12,204 nt of DNA, taken from assembly GCA_963604075.1 (NCBI GenBank), contig CAVCPW010000086.1, positions 1 to 12,204 on the forward strand, read 5' to 3'. The translations under genes were made by a program, and so were the position numbers. The notes beneath the pieces were generated by a model. It was given only the letters and a program-made list of their open reading frames with translations. It was not told the DNA's origin and searched no databases. This DNA comes from Anthropogastromicrobium sp963604075 (GTDB lineage: Bacteria > Bacillota > Clostridia > Lachnospirales > Lachnospiraceae). Below, one piece after another: positions 1-6,885 of the stretch; the stretch's first letter is position 1, and each line of letters opens with the position of its first letter.

Positions 1-311
1 CCTTCCATGGATTATTTAGTTTTCAAATGTTCAACTTCATTTTACAATCGGCGAGCAGCAACTTTTAGAAACAATGGAAAGAGTTAAACAGAAAAATGCG
101 GAGAAATCCGCTTAAATAAAGGAAAAGGTGTAACCCTATATCGGGATTACACCTTCATTCCTAAAATACTGCCTTATTAGACCGTGGCAAACAACGTGTT
201 CCATCTTTTTCTAATTGTTCAAATATTCTTACTTCACACTTTACAGCAATTTACTTGAATTCATGGTAGGTTTACAATTGTTTGAAATCACAGTTAATCG
301 CATTTTGTATT
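1..311. other. Intergenic region left of degV; no intact gene
   Basis: I see no complete gene here. On the + strand one frame is open from 20 to the TAA at 113-115 and would read like a protein tail (it contains TIGEQQLLETMERVKQ). It has no start codon before an internal ATG at codon 19, and an in-frame TAG lies at 17-19. It may be the end of a decayed gene running in from the left, but this is weak. The only other clear structure is the hairpin at 125-155. Positions 156-311 are AT-rich and I see nothing in them. Confidence 0.5.
125..155 (-). terminator. Probable intrinsic terminator for degV
   Basis: AAGGTGTAA at 125-133 pairs perfectly with TTACACCTT at 147-155. The stem extends by CCC/GGG across a one-base bulge and has a loop of about six bases. 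Read on the - strand, the stem is followed by TTCCTTTATTT, a moderately T-rich tail. The + strand tail is not T-rich. It lies about 155 bp beyond the degV stop, farther than usual, so a different or additional stop site is possible. Confidence 0.5.
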
Positions 312-1205
312 TTACTCTTTTTTATGCCCGATTCTCTTTGGTTTGCAGGAACAGCCGATTCCTAGGCCACCCGGTCCGATATGACATGCTACTCCGAGCG
401 ACAGCTCATCACACATGACTTCCATTCCCGGGAAGGCTGCGCGAATTTCCTCAATCCACGCGTCTGTCACCTCTTTTGTAGCACTCGTTGCTGCCAACAG
501 GTACACCTCACCAGCTGCATATTCCTTTTCAAAAACAGTTTCAAGGTCGTGCTTCATTGCATCAATCATCGCATGCTTCGCCTTTACAAATCCCCTGCAC
601 TTCTGAAATACATCCAGCATACCGACATCAAACTTTAAGATTGGCTTGATATTTAACAATCCGCCAAGAACTGCAGATGTCGCAGACACACGGCCACCTC
701 GCTTTAAGTACTCAAGTGTCTCAACTGCAATATACACGACTGTTTTCTCTCTGTATTTTTCAAGTGTCTCTTTTACTTCTCTTGCGCTGCAGCCCTGCTC
801 TATCAACTCGATTGCATCAAGGATGCTTCGATGAAGCGGTGTTGCCACGCGGCCATTGTCCACAACAAACACACGGCCCTCATACTCGTCCTCCTGCGCC
901 AGCATGAATGCTGTGGAACAGGAACCTGACAATCCGCTACTAATCGGTATATATAGAAGCTCATCATACTGCTTGAGTGCTTCATTCCACATCTGCATAA
1001 CCGCCTCCGGGGACGGCTGAGACGTACTGACCTTTGCCTTGCCCTTCATTTTCTCAAAGAACTCAGCCTGAGTCAGATTCACATTTTCATAGTAACATTC
1101 ATCATCAATATAAAACGGCATCGGCAGCACAAAAATTCCTTTTTCACGTGCTTCTTTTGGATTGATGCTGCTATGGCTATCAGTCATAATACCAACTGTT
1201 TTCAA
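312..1205 (-). CDS. DegV family fatty-acid-binding protein (FakB-like)
   Basis: A 297-residue protein of the DegV family. Members bind one long-chain fatty acid; in Firmicutes the FakB members present it to the kinase FakA for phosphorylation and entry into phospholipid synthesis in the cytosol. Family landmarks are TDS at 8-10, TSQPSP at 61-66, SSGLSGS at 89-95, KRGGRVS at 168-174, NIKPIL at 185-190 and HIGPGGLG at 275-282. The length is normal for the family. The start codon is TTG at 1205-1203, chosen because GAGAGG lies about 8 nt upstream and the N-terminus MKTVGIMTDS aligns with the family; the first ATG is inside the conserved strand. The segment VDNGRVATPLHR at 115-126 differs from the VDSxxxSxG form that I recall as usual. 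It is transcribed alone, divergently from the FAD oxidoreductase. No fakA is in the window, so the physiological ligand and partner are unknown. Confidence 0.93.
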   Translation of the reverse strand: MKTVGIMTDSHSSINPKEAREKGIFVLPMPFYIDDECYYENVNLTQAEFFEKMKGKAKVSTSQPSPEAVMQMWNEALKQYDELLYIPISSGLSGSCSTAFMLAQEDEYEGRVFVVDNGRVATPLHRSILDAIELIEQGCSAREVKETLEKYREKTVVYIAVETLEYLKRGGRVSATSAVLGGLLNIKPILKFDVGMLDVFQKCRGFVKAKHAMIDAMKHDLETVFEKEYAAGEVYLLAATSATKEVTDAWIEEIRAAFPGMEVMCDELSLGVACHIGPGGLGIGCSCKPKRIGHKKE

Positions 1206-1244
1206 TGTATTTCCTCTCTTTTCCCATCTGTCCCTTTTAAGCGC

Positions 1245-1274
1245 TTGACAGATAATTTGAGCTTGCTTTATAAT
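1245..1274 (+). promoter_or_regulatory. Consensus sigma-A promoter of the FAD oxidoreductase
   Basis: TTGACA at 1245-1250 and TATAAT at 1269-1274 are perfect consensus hexamers, separated by 18 bp. Transcription would start near 1281, leaving a leader of about 110 nt before the ATG at 1393. Confidence 0.8.
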
Positions 1275-1344
1275 AAAGTGTAATACGAGCGCAATATTTC
1301 ACTTCGGGTAACAAAGCTTTAAACCCTTACTTCTTATTATATCA
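1267..1344 (-). promoter_or_regulatory. Candidate degV promoters (two)
   Basis: Two - strand options exist. One is an extended -10, TGATATAAT on the - strand (1336-1344), without a clear -35 and giving a leader of about 124 nt. The other is TTGCGC (1289-1294) with a 16 bp gap to TATAAA (1267-1272), giving a leader of about 55 nt. The second -10 physically overlaps the -10 of the divergent + strand promoter, so the two directions could compete for polymerase. I cannot tell which one is used. Confidence 0.45.
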
Positions 1345-1376
1345 TCTCACCCCAGTGAAAGAAAGTCTTTTTGCGC
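1289..1376 (+). other. Potentially folded 5' leader of the FAD oxidoreductase
   Basis: Two perfect complementary pairs are nested in the leader: GCGCAA (1289-1294) with TTGCGC (1371-1376), and TTTCACT (1297-1303) with AGTGAAA (1354-1360). Inside them GGGT (1306-1309) can pair with ACCC (1322-1325) around a self-complementary AAAGCTTT. The result is a closed, roughly 88-nt folded domain ending about 16 nt before the start codon. I do not recognise it as a known riboswitch. Because the arms are inverted repeats, they could instead be protein-binding DNA sites in the divergent promoter. Confidence 0.35.
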
Positions 1377-1392
1377 AGAAACGAGGATTTTT

Positions 1393-2781
1393 ATGAAACA
1401 TTATGACATTATCATTATCGGCGCCGGTCCTGGCGGTATCTTTTCCGCATATGAGCTGGCAACTAAGCAATCGGATTTAAAAATCGCCGTTTTTGAGGCT
1501 GGAAATCGTCTTGAAAAAAGAAAGTGTCCGATCGATGGCAAGCGCATTACCAAATGTGTTCACTGTAAGACCTGCGCAATCATGAACGGTTTCGGTGGAG
1601 CAGGCGCATTCTCCGATGGAAAATACAACATCACAAACGAATTTGGCGGTACTCTCTACGAGTACATTGGCAAGAGAAAAGCCACTGAACTGATGGAGTA
1701 TGTTGACGATATCAACATGGCATACGGCGGCGAAGGCACCCATCTGTACTCCTCTGCAAACTCAACCTTCAAGCGTGTCTGTCTGCAGCATAATCTTCAT
1801 CTTCTTGAGGCATCTGTTCGCCACCTCGGAACAGATAAAAACTACGAGGTTCTTGACAATCTCTATAACATGTTAAAGGATAAAGTAGACTTCTACTTCC
1901 TGACTCCGGTTCACGACGTAAAGATTTTAGACAATGGCAATTATGAAATCATTACCGATGATGAGACTTACACCTGTGAAAAGTGTATCATCTCCGTTGG
2001 ACGAAGCGGAAGTAAATGGATGGAGCAGATCTGCCATAACCTTGAAATTCCAACCAACTCCAGCCGTGTCGATATCGGTGTTCGCGTTGAGCTTCCAGCC
2101 GAGGTCTTCTCTCATCTGACCGACGAGCTGTACGAGAGCAAGATTGTTTACCAGACTGAGAAATATCAGGATCGTGTGCGTACCTTCTGTATGAATCCAA
2201 AGGGTGCTGTCGTTACTGAGAACACAAACGGAATCATAACCGTAAACGGTCACAGCTACGAGAATCCTGCTCTGCACACGAAAAATACAAACTTCGCGTT
2301 GCTTGTCTCCAAGCACTTCACTGAGCCATTTAAGGACAGCAACGAGTACGGCGAGAGTATCGCACGTCTTTCCAATATGCTCGGCGGTGGTGTTATGGTT
2401 CAGCGCTTCGGCGATCTGATCCGCGGTCAGCGAAGCAACCCGAAGCGTATTGCCGAGTCCTTCCTGACTCCGACTCTTGATGCCACCCCTGGCGATTTAA
2501 GCCTTGTTATGCCAAAGCGTATTCTTGATGGCATTATCGAGATGATTTATGCACTGGATAATATCGCACCTGGTACTGCAAACGATGATACCCTTCTCTA
2601 TGGTGTCGAAGTTAAATTCTACAACATGGAAGTTCAGATCGACAATCATCTTGAAACCCGCCACAAAAATCTTTTTGTAATCGGTGACGGAAGTGGTGTT
2701 ACCCACTCCCTGTCTCACGCTTCCGCAAGCGGTATTTATGTTGCCCGTTACCTGCTTGGTGAAAATGAGGAAAACGAATAA
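1393..2781 (+). CDS. FAD-dependent oxidoreductase, COG2509-like
   Basis: A 462-residue flavoprotein resembling the uncharacterised FAD-dependent dehydrogenases of COG2509. It opens with a Rossmann dinucleotide motif GAGPGG at 10-15 and the acidic end of the second strand (VFEAG, 33-37). A cysteine group follows, C45, C55, C58 and C61 (CX9CX2CX2C), leading into GFGGAGAFSDGK at 66-77, a typical family block. The C-terminal flavin-closing motif is NLFVIGDGSGVTHSLSHAS at 426-444. No signal peptide or membrane helix is visible, so it is probably cytosolic. The ATG start is preceded by GAGG about 6 nt upstream. The gene stands alone between a consensus promoter and a strong terminator. Substrate and electron partner are unknown for this family; the cysteines could bind an Fe-S cluster or zinc, which is inference. 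It is the only + strand gene in the window. Confidence 0.9.
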   Translation: MKHYDIIIIGAGPGGIFSAYELATKQSDLKIAVFEAGNRLEKRKCPIDGKRITKCVHCKTCAIMNGFGGAGAFSDGKYNITNEFGGTLYEYIGKRKATELMEYVDDINMAYGGEGTHLYSSANSTFKRVCLQHNLHLLEASVRHLGTDKNYEVLDNLYNMLKDKVDFYFLTPVHDVKILDNGNYEIITDDETYTCEKCIISVGRSGSKWMEQICHNLEIPTNSSRVDIGVRVELPAEVFSHLTDELYESKIVYQTEKYQDRVRTFCMNPKGAVVTENTNGIITVNGHSYENPALHTKNTNFALLVSKHFTEPFKDSNEYGESIARLSNMLGGGVMVQRFGDLIRGQRSNPKRIAESFLTPTLDATPGDLSLVMPKRILDGIIEMIYALDNIAPGTANDDTLLYGVEVKFYNMEVQIDNHLETRHKNLFVIGDGSGVTHSLSHASASGIYVARYLLGENEENE

Positions 2782-2791
2782 TATATATTCA

Positions 2792-2837
2792 ATGCCCCGC
2801 GCTTTTATGGCTATTCCATAAAAGCCGGGGCATTTTT
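2792..2837 (+). terminator. Strong intrinsic terminator after the FAD oxidoreductase
   Basis: An 18-bp GC-capped stem with a single-base bulge (ATGCCCCG...GCTTTTATGG pairing with CCATAAAAGCCGGGGCAT), a CTATT loop and then TTTTTATA. It starts about 10 nt after the stop codon. The reverse direction lacks a good T tract. Confidence 0.9.
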
Positions 2838-2877
2838 ATAAAAGTGCAAGAGCACGTAGTGCCACTAATCGATTTTT

Positions 2878-2933
2878 AGTCAACTACCCACCACCTAAAT
2901 GCAGTGAGCTTGTAACTGCTCAGTCATAATGAA
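2878..2933 (+). repeat. Hairpin repeat, copy A1 (CACCTAAA family)
   Basis: This begins AGTCAACTAC, carries CACCTAAA at 2892-2899, then GCTTGTAACTGCTCAGTCATAATG. It aligns with the stretch at 6761-6818 at roughly 70% identity by eye, in the same orientation. The arms CAC/GTG flank the CCTAAA core, while the other copy has CAT/ATG at the same place, so one base pair is exchanged with pairing kept. The layout resembles the right-end hairpins of IS200/IS605-type elements. No transposase is present. Confidence 0.5.
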
Positions 2934-2945
2934 ATTTACATGCAT

Positions 2946-2983
2946 AGTCAATTACTCCCGCCCCTAAAGGGAGCGGGGCTTCC
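2946..2983 (+). repeat. Hairpin repeat, copy A2 (IS200/IS605-end-like)
   Basis: AGTCAATTAC is followed by a GC-rich hairpin: CCCGCCCC (2957-2964), loop TAAA, GGG-A-GCGGG (2969-2977), then GCTTCC. It repeats the AGTCAA...CCTAAA...GCTT layout of copy A1, immediately next to it. No T tract follows on either strand, so it is not a convincing terminator for rsmI, whose stop codon is 17 bp away. Confidence 0.5.
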
Positions 2984-2999
2984 TTATCAAATCTGTGAA

Positions 3000-3836
3000 C
3001 TACTTCAACAATGCCTGATAAATGTCTCTTTTGCTCACACCACGATCCTTTGCGACCTGTTTCATCGCTTCCTTTCGATCCATATCAGCATACAATGCCA
3101 TATGCTCTTCAATCGTCATTTCCTCCCAAGACTGCTGCTTTTGCTTTTTTAAGCTCTCAACATCTACACCCTCGATTACAAGAACACACTCGCCTCTTGG
3201 CTCCTCCTCGTCGCGATAATGCACCAGTGCTTTGTCAAGCGTATCTGCATAGACAGTCTCATGCTTCTTTGTCAGTTCACGACAGATACGCACCTTTCGC
3301 GGTCCAAGTGCCTGCACAAGCTCCTCTAACGTCTTGACCAGATGATGCGGTGCCTCATAAAGAATTATTGTTCTCGTCTCATCATTTAGCTCCTCAAGGA
3401 TCTGCGCACGTTGTTTCTTGTCCGCTGGAAGAAAGGCTTCAAACGCAAAACGTCTTGTTGAAAGTCCAGACATAGTAAGTGCCGTGATACAGGCTGCCGG
3501 TCCCGGAAGCGATGTCACTTTGATTCCAGCCTCGTAACATTTTTGCACTAGCACCTCGCCTGGATCAGAAATGCCCGGTGTTCCCGCATCAGTAATGCAG
3601 GCAATATTTTTCCCTTCTTCCATAAGACCAACAAGATAGTCGGCCTTATCATATTTATTGTACTCGTGATAGCTTGTCATCGGCGTATGAATCTCAAAAT
3701 GATTCAACAGCTTCTGGCTGTTTCTGGTATCCTCTGCCGCTATGAGGTCGACTTCTTTCAAAGTGCGCAGCACGCGAAATGTAATATCCTCAAGATTGCC
3801 GATCGGCGTCGCACACAGGTAAAGCATTCCTGCCAT
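3000..3836 (-). CDS. rsmI: 16S rRNA (cytidine1402-2'-O)-methyltransferase RsmI
   Basis: A 278-residue enzyme of the SAM-dependent tetrapyrrole-methylase fold (YraL/RsmI family). RsmI adds the 2'-O-methyl group to C1402 in the decoding centre of 16S rRNA. Diagnostic segments are ATPIGNLEDI at 9-18, AAEDTR at 33-38, DAGTPGISDPG at 83-93 and LPGPAA at 110-115. The last ~30 residues (RKEAMKQVAKDRGVSKRDIY, 254-273) form the small helical C-terminal domain of the family. The ATG at 3836 follows a GGAAAGGA stretch; an internal start at M4 is possible but has a poorer site. The gene is the B. subtilis yabC equivalent and keeps its place downstream of the TrmN6-like gene, but 195 bp containing a repeat copy separate them. 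I found no convincing separate promoter in that gap. Confidence 0.95.
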   Translation of the reverse strand: MAGMLYLCATPIGNLEDITFRVLRTLKEVDLIAAEDTRNSQKLLNHFEIHTPMTSYHEYNKYDKADYLVGLMEEGKNIACITDAGTPGISDPGEVLVQKCYEAGIKVTSLPGPAACITALTMSGLSTRRFAFEAFLPADKKQRAQILEELNDETRTIILYEAPHHLVKTLEELVQALGPRKVRICRELTKKHETVYADTLDKALVHYRDEEEPRGECVLVIEGVDVESLKKQKQQSWEEMTIEEHMALYADMDRKEAMKQVAKDRGVSKRDIYQALLK

Positions 3837-3957
3837 AAATTTTTTCCTTTCCTCTTATCCTTTTGCTATCTTTATCTTATATTTATTTTCCTATCTCTTG
3901 TTTTTTCACGCAAACTCTCTTAATGTAAAAAACAAAAGGTAAAATCTTCCTTCTGTT

Positions 3958-3999
3958 GTCAATTATATTCGCAATCCGCTTCGCTACTTGCTCATATAA
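3958..3999 (+). repeat. Interspersed repeat, copy C
   Basis: This 42-bp stretch matches 6844-6885 with two mismatches; its last 33 bp (3967-3999) are identical to 6853-6885. On the - strand it contains GCAA-GTA-GCGAAGC-GGA-TTGC, a stem capped by GCGAAGC, a sequence known to form an unusually stable DNA mini-hairpin. It lies in the gap between the TrmN6-like gene and rsmI, in the same orientation as the second copy. Confidence 0.8.
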
Positions 4000-4031
4000 G
4001 ATTTACACCGCAATTTATAACACATTACAGC

Positions 4032-4781
4032 TTACAATCTTCCATGAATTCTTTTGATCTGGTCGCTCTCCTGACCATTTTCATCAAAGAGAATCAGCGG
4101 CGCCTCAACACGAATCTGCGTATTGCCTCCTCTTACACCCTCAATCAGCACAAGATTGGCCTCCTGTGAGCACTTCGAATAAACCATGCACAGGCGCCTT
4201 GGTGACATGCGATATTGCTTCATCAGGCAGATGATATCCCCAAGACGATACGGTCGATGCACCATATACATGCGTCCTCCCGGCACTAACACCTGCACTC
4301 CCTCGCGAATGACATCCTCGAGGTTGCACAAAATCTCGTGGCGCGACACAGCCTTACTGTAATCGCCTCCGACAAGTCCACTTCCGCCTGCCATGTATGG
4401 TGGATTGACCGTCACCACATTGAACGCGCTTTTTCCAAACAGTTCCTTCGTATTTTTCAGATCACCACAGATGATTGACACTTTTTTCTCAAGATGATTG
4501 AGCGCCACACTTCGCGCCGCCATCTCAGCGACCTCCTTCTGAATCTCCAACCCGGTAAAATGCGATGCCTTTGTCTTCGCTGTCATTAAAATCGGAATAA
4601 CACCAGTTCCAGTGCAAAGATCAAGCACACGTTCTCCTTCAGATGCTCTTGCAAACCATGAGAGAATCACCGCATCCACACCATAACAGAAGCGCCCCGG
4701 ATGCTGAATCAACATCAGTCCGTCGCGCTCCAAATCGTCCAATCGCTCGCCTGGCTTAAGTGTTTTTGGCTCACTTGTCAT
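4032..4781 (-). CDS. TrmN6-like tRNA1(Val) adenine-37 N6-methyltransferase
   Basis: A 249-residue class I SAM-dependent methyltransferase of the YfiC/YabB (TrmN6, COG4123) group, which in E. coli methylates N6 of A37 in tRNA-Val. The conserved entry QHPGRFCYGVDAVILSWFA at 26-44, motif I DLCTGTG at 54-60 (SAM binding) and the catalytic NPPY at 126-129, typical of N6-adenine methylases, are all present. The ATG lies inside the end of ricT: the genes overlap by 11 nt (ATGACAAGTGA), so the two are co-transcribed and probably translationally coupled. In B. subtilis yabA lies between ricT and this gene; here nothing does. The exact tRNA target in this lineage is inferred from family membership only. 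A tRNA-Val gene is present at the right edge of the window, but that is probably coincidence. Confidence 0.9.
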   Translation of the reverse strand: MTSEPKTLKPGERLDDLERDGLMLIQHPGRFCYGVDAVILSWFARASEGERVLDLCTGTGVIPILMTAKTKASHFTGLEIQKEVAEMAARSVALNHLEKKVSIICGDLKNTKELFGKSAFNVVTVNPPYMAGGSGLVGGDYSKAVSRHEILCNLEDVIREGVQVLVPGGRMYMVHRPYRLGDIICLMKQYRMSPRRLCMVYSKCSQEANLVLIEGVRGGNTQIRVEAPLILFDENGQESDQIKRIHGRL

Positions 4782-5691
4782 TCAGCTTAGACCGCCCTTC
4801 CTTCTTGTCCAGCTTGTCTAGATTTTCAAGCTCCTTTAATTCCTGATCGGACAATTGTGATTTGTCTTTTCTTCTGTGAGGACGGAATTTCAGCTGAGAA
4901 GCCTTATAGTTTCGAATCTCTTTCTCATCCTTATTCACAGTAACGATAACCTTTACCTCCTGACGAAGCACGCTGACGCTGGAAACCTCACCTTTCAGAC
5001 CATCATCTGTTGTCACATAATCACCAACCCCCGGCAACTTGCTATTTAAATACTCGTAGGTTTCCTCCTCATTCTTTAAGCAGCACATCAGTCGTCCACA
5101 TACACCTGAAATCTTCACTGGATTCAAGGACAAATTCTGCTCCTTTGCCATCTTAATGGAAACAGGCGCAAACTCAGACAGATACGAATTACAGCAAATC
5201 GGACGGCCGCAGCTTCCAATTCCGCCGATAATTTTTGCCTCATCGCGCACACCAATCTGACGCAACTCAATACGCGTGCGAAATACCGATGCCAGATCTT
5301 TTACCAGCTCACGGAAATCGACTCTTCCATCTGCCGTAAAATAAAAAAGAACCTTATTATTATCAAATGTGTACTCCGCGTCGATGAGCTTCATGTCCAG
5401 TCCATGCTTTGCAATCTTTTCCTGACAAATCTTAAACGCGTCCTTTTCCTTCTGTCTATTTTCATCTGCGATTTCATCGTCCTGAGGAGTGGCAATGCGA
5501 ATAACTGGTTTTAACGGCTGAAATACCTTCTCCTCATCCATTTCCTTCACACCGAGCACGACATAACCGTACTCCACTCCTCTTGCTGTCTCTACAATAA
5601 CATGCATTCCCGTTGTAATATCCATATCAAGCGGATTAAAATAATACACCTTTCCGGCTCTGCGGAAACGCACACCAATGACATTTATCAT
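4771..5691 (-). CDS. ricT: RicT (YaaT), PSP1-domain regulator of RNase Y and sporulation
   Basis: A 306-residue protein of the PSP1 family. In B. subtilis RicT joins RicA (YmcA) and RicF (YlbF) in a complex that carries Fe-S clusters and directs RNase Y to polycistronic mRNAs; it affects sporulation, competence and biofilm formation. The PSP1 core is visible from GVRFRRAGKVYYF (6-18) to the cysteine-rich part. Six cysteines, C161, C166, C167, C198, C203 and C204, in GSCGRPICC and GVCGRLMCC, are the expected cluster ligands. After residue 270 comes a charged Lys/Glu-rich tail typical of clostridial members and likely disordered. The ATG has GGGAG about 5 nt upstream. It starts 18 nt after holB and overlaps the TrmN6-like gene by 11 nt. 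RicA and RicF are not in the window. Confidence 0.95.
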   Translation of the reverse strand: MINVIGVRFRRAGKVYYFNPLDMDITTGMHVIVETARGVEYGYVVLGVKEMDEEKVFQPLKPVIRIATPQDDEIADENRQKEKDAFKICQEKIAKHGLDMKLIDAEYTFDNNKVLFYFTADGRVDFRELVKDLASVFRTRIELRQIGVRDEAKIIGGIGSCGRPICCNSYLSEFAPVSIKMAKEQNLSLNPVKISGVCGRLMCCLKNEEETYEYLNSKLPGVGDYVTTDDGLKGEVSSVSVLRQEVKVIVTVNKDEKEIRNYKASQLKFRPHRRKDKSQLSDQELKELENLDKLDKKEGRSKLNDK

Positions 5692-5709
5692 GATACTCCC
5701 AAACCTTTC

Positions 5710-6711
5710 CTATTTCTGGCACTCTCTAATCGTCAGCCACAAAAGCTCCAGTGTCAGCTGGAAATTTACATTTGCGTCCAGTCTGGCTGACGCAGTATTG
5801 ATAGCCTCCAGAATGCGGTTAATTTCATTATAATCGCATATCTGGGCAACCTTACTGATCGCATGGTACTCCTCTGCAAAGATCAGAAGATTCGGATCTC
5901 TCGTTGCCTTGAAGATCAGAATATCCCGATACCATATCTGCATGAAACCAAAGCAGTCCTTGATGTTCAGCTTGTATTCCTCAAGCTTTGCGATATTCTC
6001 GAGAAGCTCCGAGAATGGCATCTGCGATGCTGTCTTTAACAACAGCATGATTGTTTGAATCATAGATGCAAAATTATCCGACTGCGCTAATTTCAGGCCT
6101 TTCCCGATATTTCCCTGCGAAAACTTTTCAAGCGTCGGAATCTTGTCTTCCTCCACTCCATTTTCTCTCATGTATTTTACAAACGCATTCGACTCGACCG
6201 GCTTCATGTTTAAGACAATACTTCTTGAGCGGATTGTACCAAGCATTGAAGCCGAGTTTGTTGTAAGAAGAAAAATAATGCCATACGCCGGCGGCTCCTC
6301 GATCGTCTTTAATAGAGCATTCTGCGCCTGTATGGACAATTTCTCAGCCTCATCCACAATGTAAATCTTATATGGACTGCTATATGGCTTAATCTGGATA
6401 TCCCCGATGATCTGCTCTCTGACGTCATCCACACCGATTACGGTTGGCTTCTCATGCCCTGGAAAAATCACATCCGGATGATTGCCACTCAAAAATTGTA
6501 TGCAGGAATGACATACACCACACGGACGCTTATCAGACTCTGCCTGACACTGAAGTGTCTGCGCAAATGCCTTTGCTGCCGTCATCTTTCCGAGACCTTC
6601 CTCGCCGCCTATGACATAACAATGTGATACCTTCCCGGAAGAAATCGCATGTAAAAAATGCTCCTTGATCTGTTCATTCCCGATTAATTCTGAAAAACCG
6701 CCTGCGTGCAT
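5710..6711 (-). CDS. holB: DNA polymerase III delta' subunit (clamp loader)
   Basis: The delta' subunit of the clamp loader, an AAA+ ATPase-fold protein that helps load the sliding clamp during replication. I place the start at the ATG at 6711, because GGGAGG lies 10 nt upstream and HAGGFSELIGNEQ matches the family N-terminus. An ATG at 6729 in the same frame (six residues longer) has no ribosome binding site. Numbered from 6711 (333 aa), there is a P-loop-like GEEGLGK at 36-42, a four-cysteine zinc module C55, C64, C67, C70 with the spacing known from E. coli delta', VDEAEK at 119-124 (Walker B position) and an RSRS sensor (SRC-like) motif at 161-164. It is the first gene of a tight group with ricT and the TrmN6-like gene, as in B. 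subtilis. Its leader is unusually long (about 315 nt from the predicted promoter) and holds repeat sequences. Confidence 0.93.
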   Translation of the reverse strand: MHAGGFSELIGNEQIKEHFLHAISSGKVSHCYVIGGEEGLGKMTAAKAFAQTLQCQAESDKRPCGVCHSCIQFLSGNHPDVIFPGHEKPTVIGVDDVREQIIGDIQIKPYSSPYKIYIVDEAEKLSIQAQNALLKTIEEPPAYGIIFLLTTNSASMLGTIRSRSIVLNMKPVESNAFVKYMRENGVEEDKIPTLEKFSQGNIGKGLKLAQSDNFASMIQTIMLLLKTASQMPFSELLENIAKLEEYKLNIKDCFGFMQIWYRDILIFKATRDPNLLIFAEEYHAISKVAQICDYNEINRILEAINTASARLDANVNFQLTLELLWLTIRECQK

Positions 6712-6760
6712 ATCAAAATCGCCTCCCATCGTATCGATCTATTTGATCCATTTTTCTCTG

Positions 6761-6818
6761 TATCAACTATTCATCACCTAAAGACAATGGACTTGTAACC
6801 GCCCAGTCGTAGTAATGG
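6761..6818 (+). repeat. Hairpin repeat, copy B1 (CACCTAAA family)
   Basis: This aligns with copy A1: ATCAACTA, TCATCACCTAAAG (6771-6783) and CTTGTAACCGCCCAGTCGTAG. The 13-mer TCATCACCTAAAG is repeated exactly at 7083-7095. Directly beyond it, GTCG (6806-6809) and CGAC (6829-6832) enclose a GGC-TTTC-GCC hairpin that reads GGCGAAAGCC on the - strand, a GNRA-type tetraloop. The whole module would be transcribed in the holB leader. Confidence 0.5.
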
Positions 6819-6843
6819 CTTTCGCCTCCGACCTTCACCCCCA

Positions 6844-6885
6844 GTCAATGACATTCGCAATCCGCTTCGCTACTTGCTCATATAA
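6844..6885 (+). repeat. Interspersed repeat, copy B2 (partner of 3958-3999)
   Basis: The second copy of the 42-bp repeat, with 33 identical bases at 6853-6885 and the same GCGAAGC-capped stem on the - strand. Here it is preceded by AGTCAAT, as are the other modules, and sits 25 bp beyond copy B1, suggesting that B1 and B2 are parts of one larger element. It would lie in the transcribed leader of holB. Confidence 0.8.

Noticed and set aside
3958..3965. TTGACA on the - strand as a possible rsmI promoter -35
   Set aside because: No acceptable -10 lies 16-18 bp downstream on that strand, and the sequence is part of the repeat boundary.
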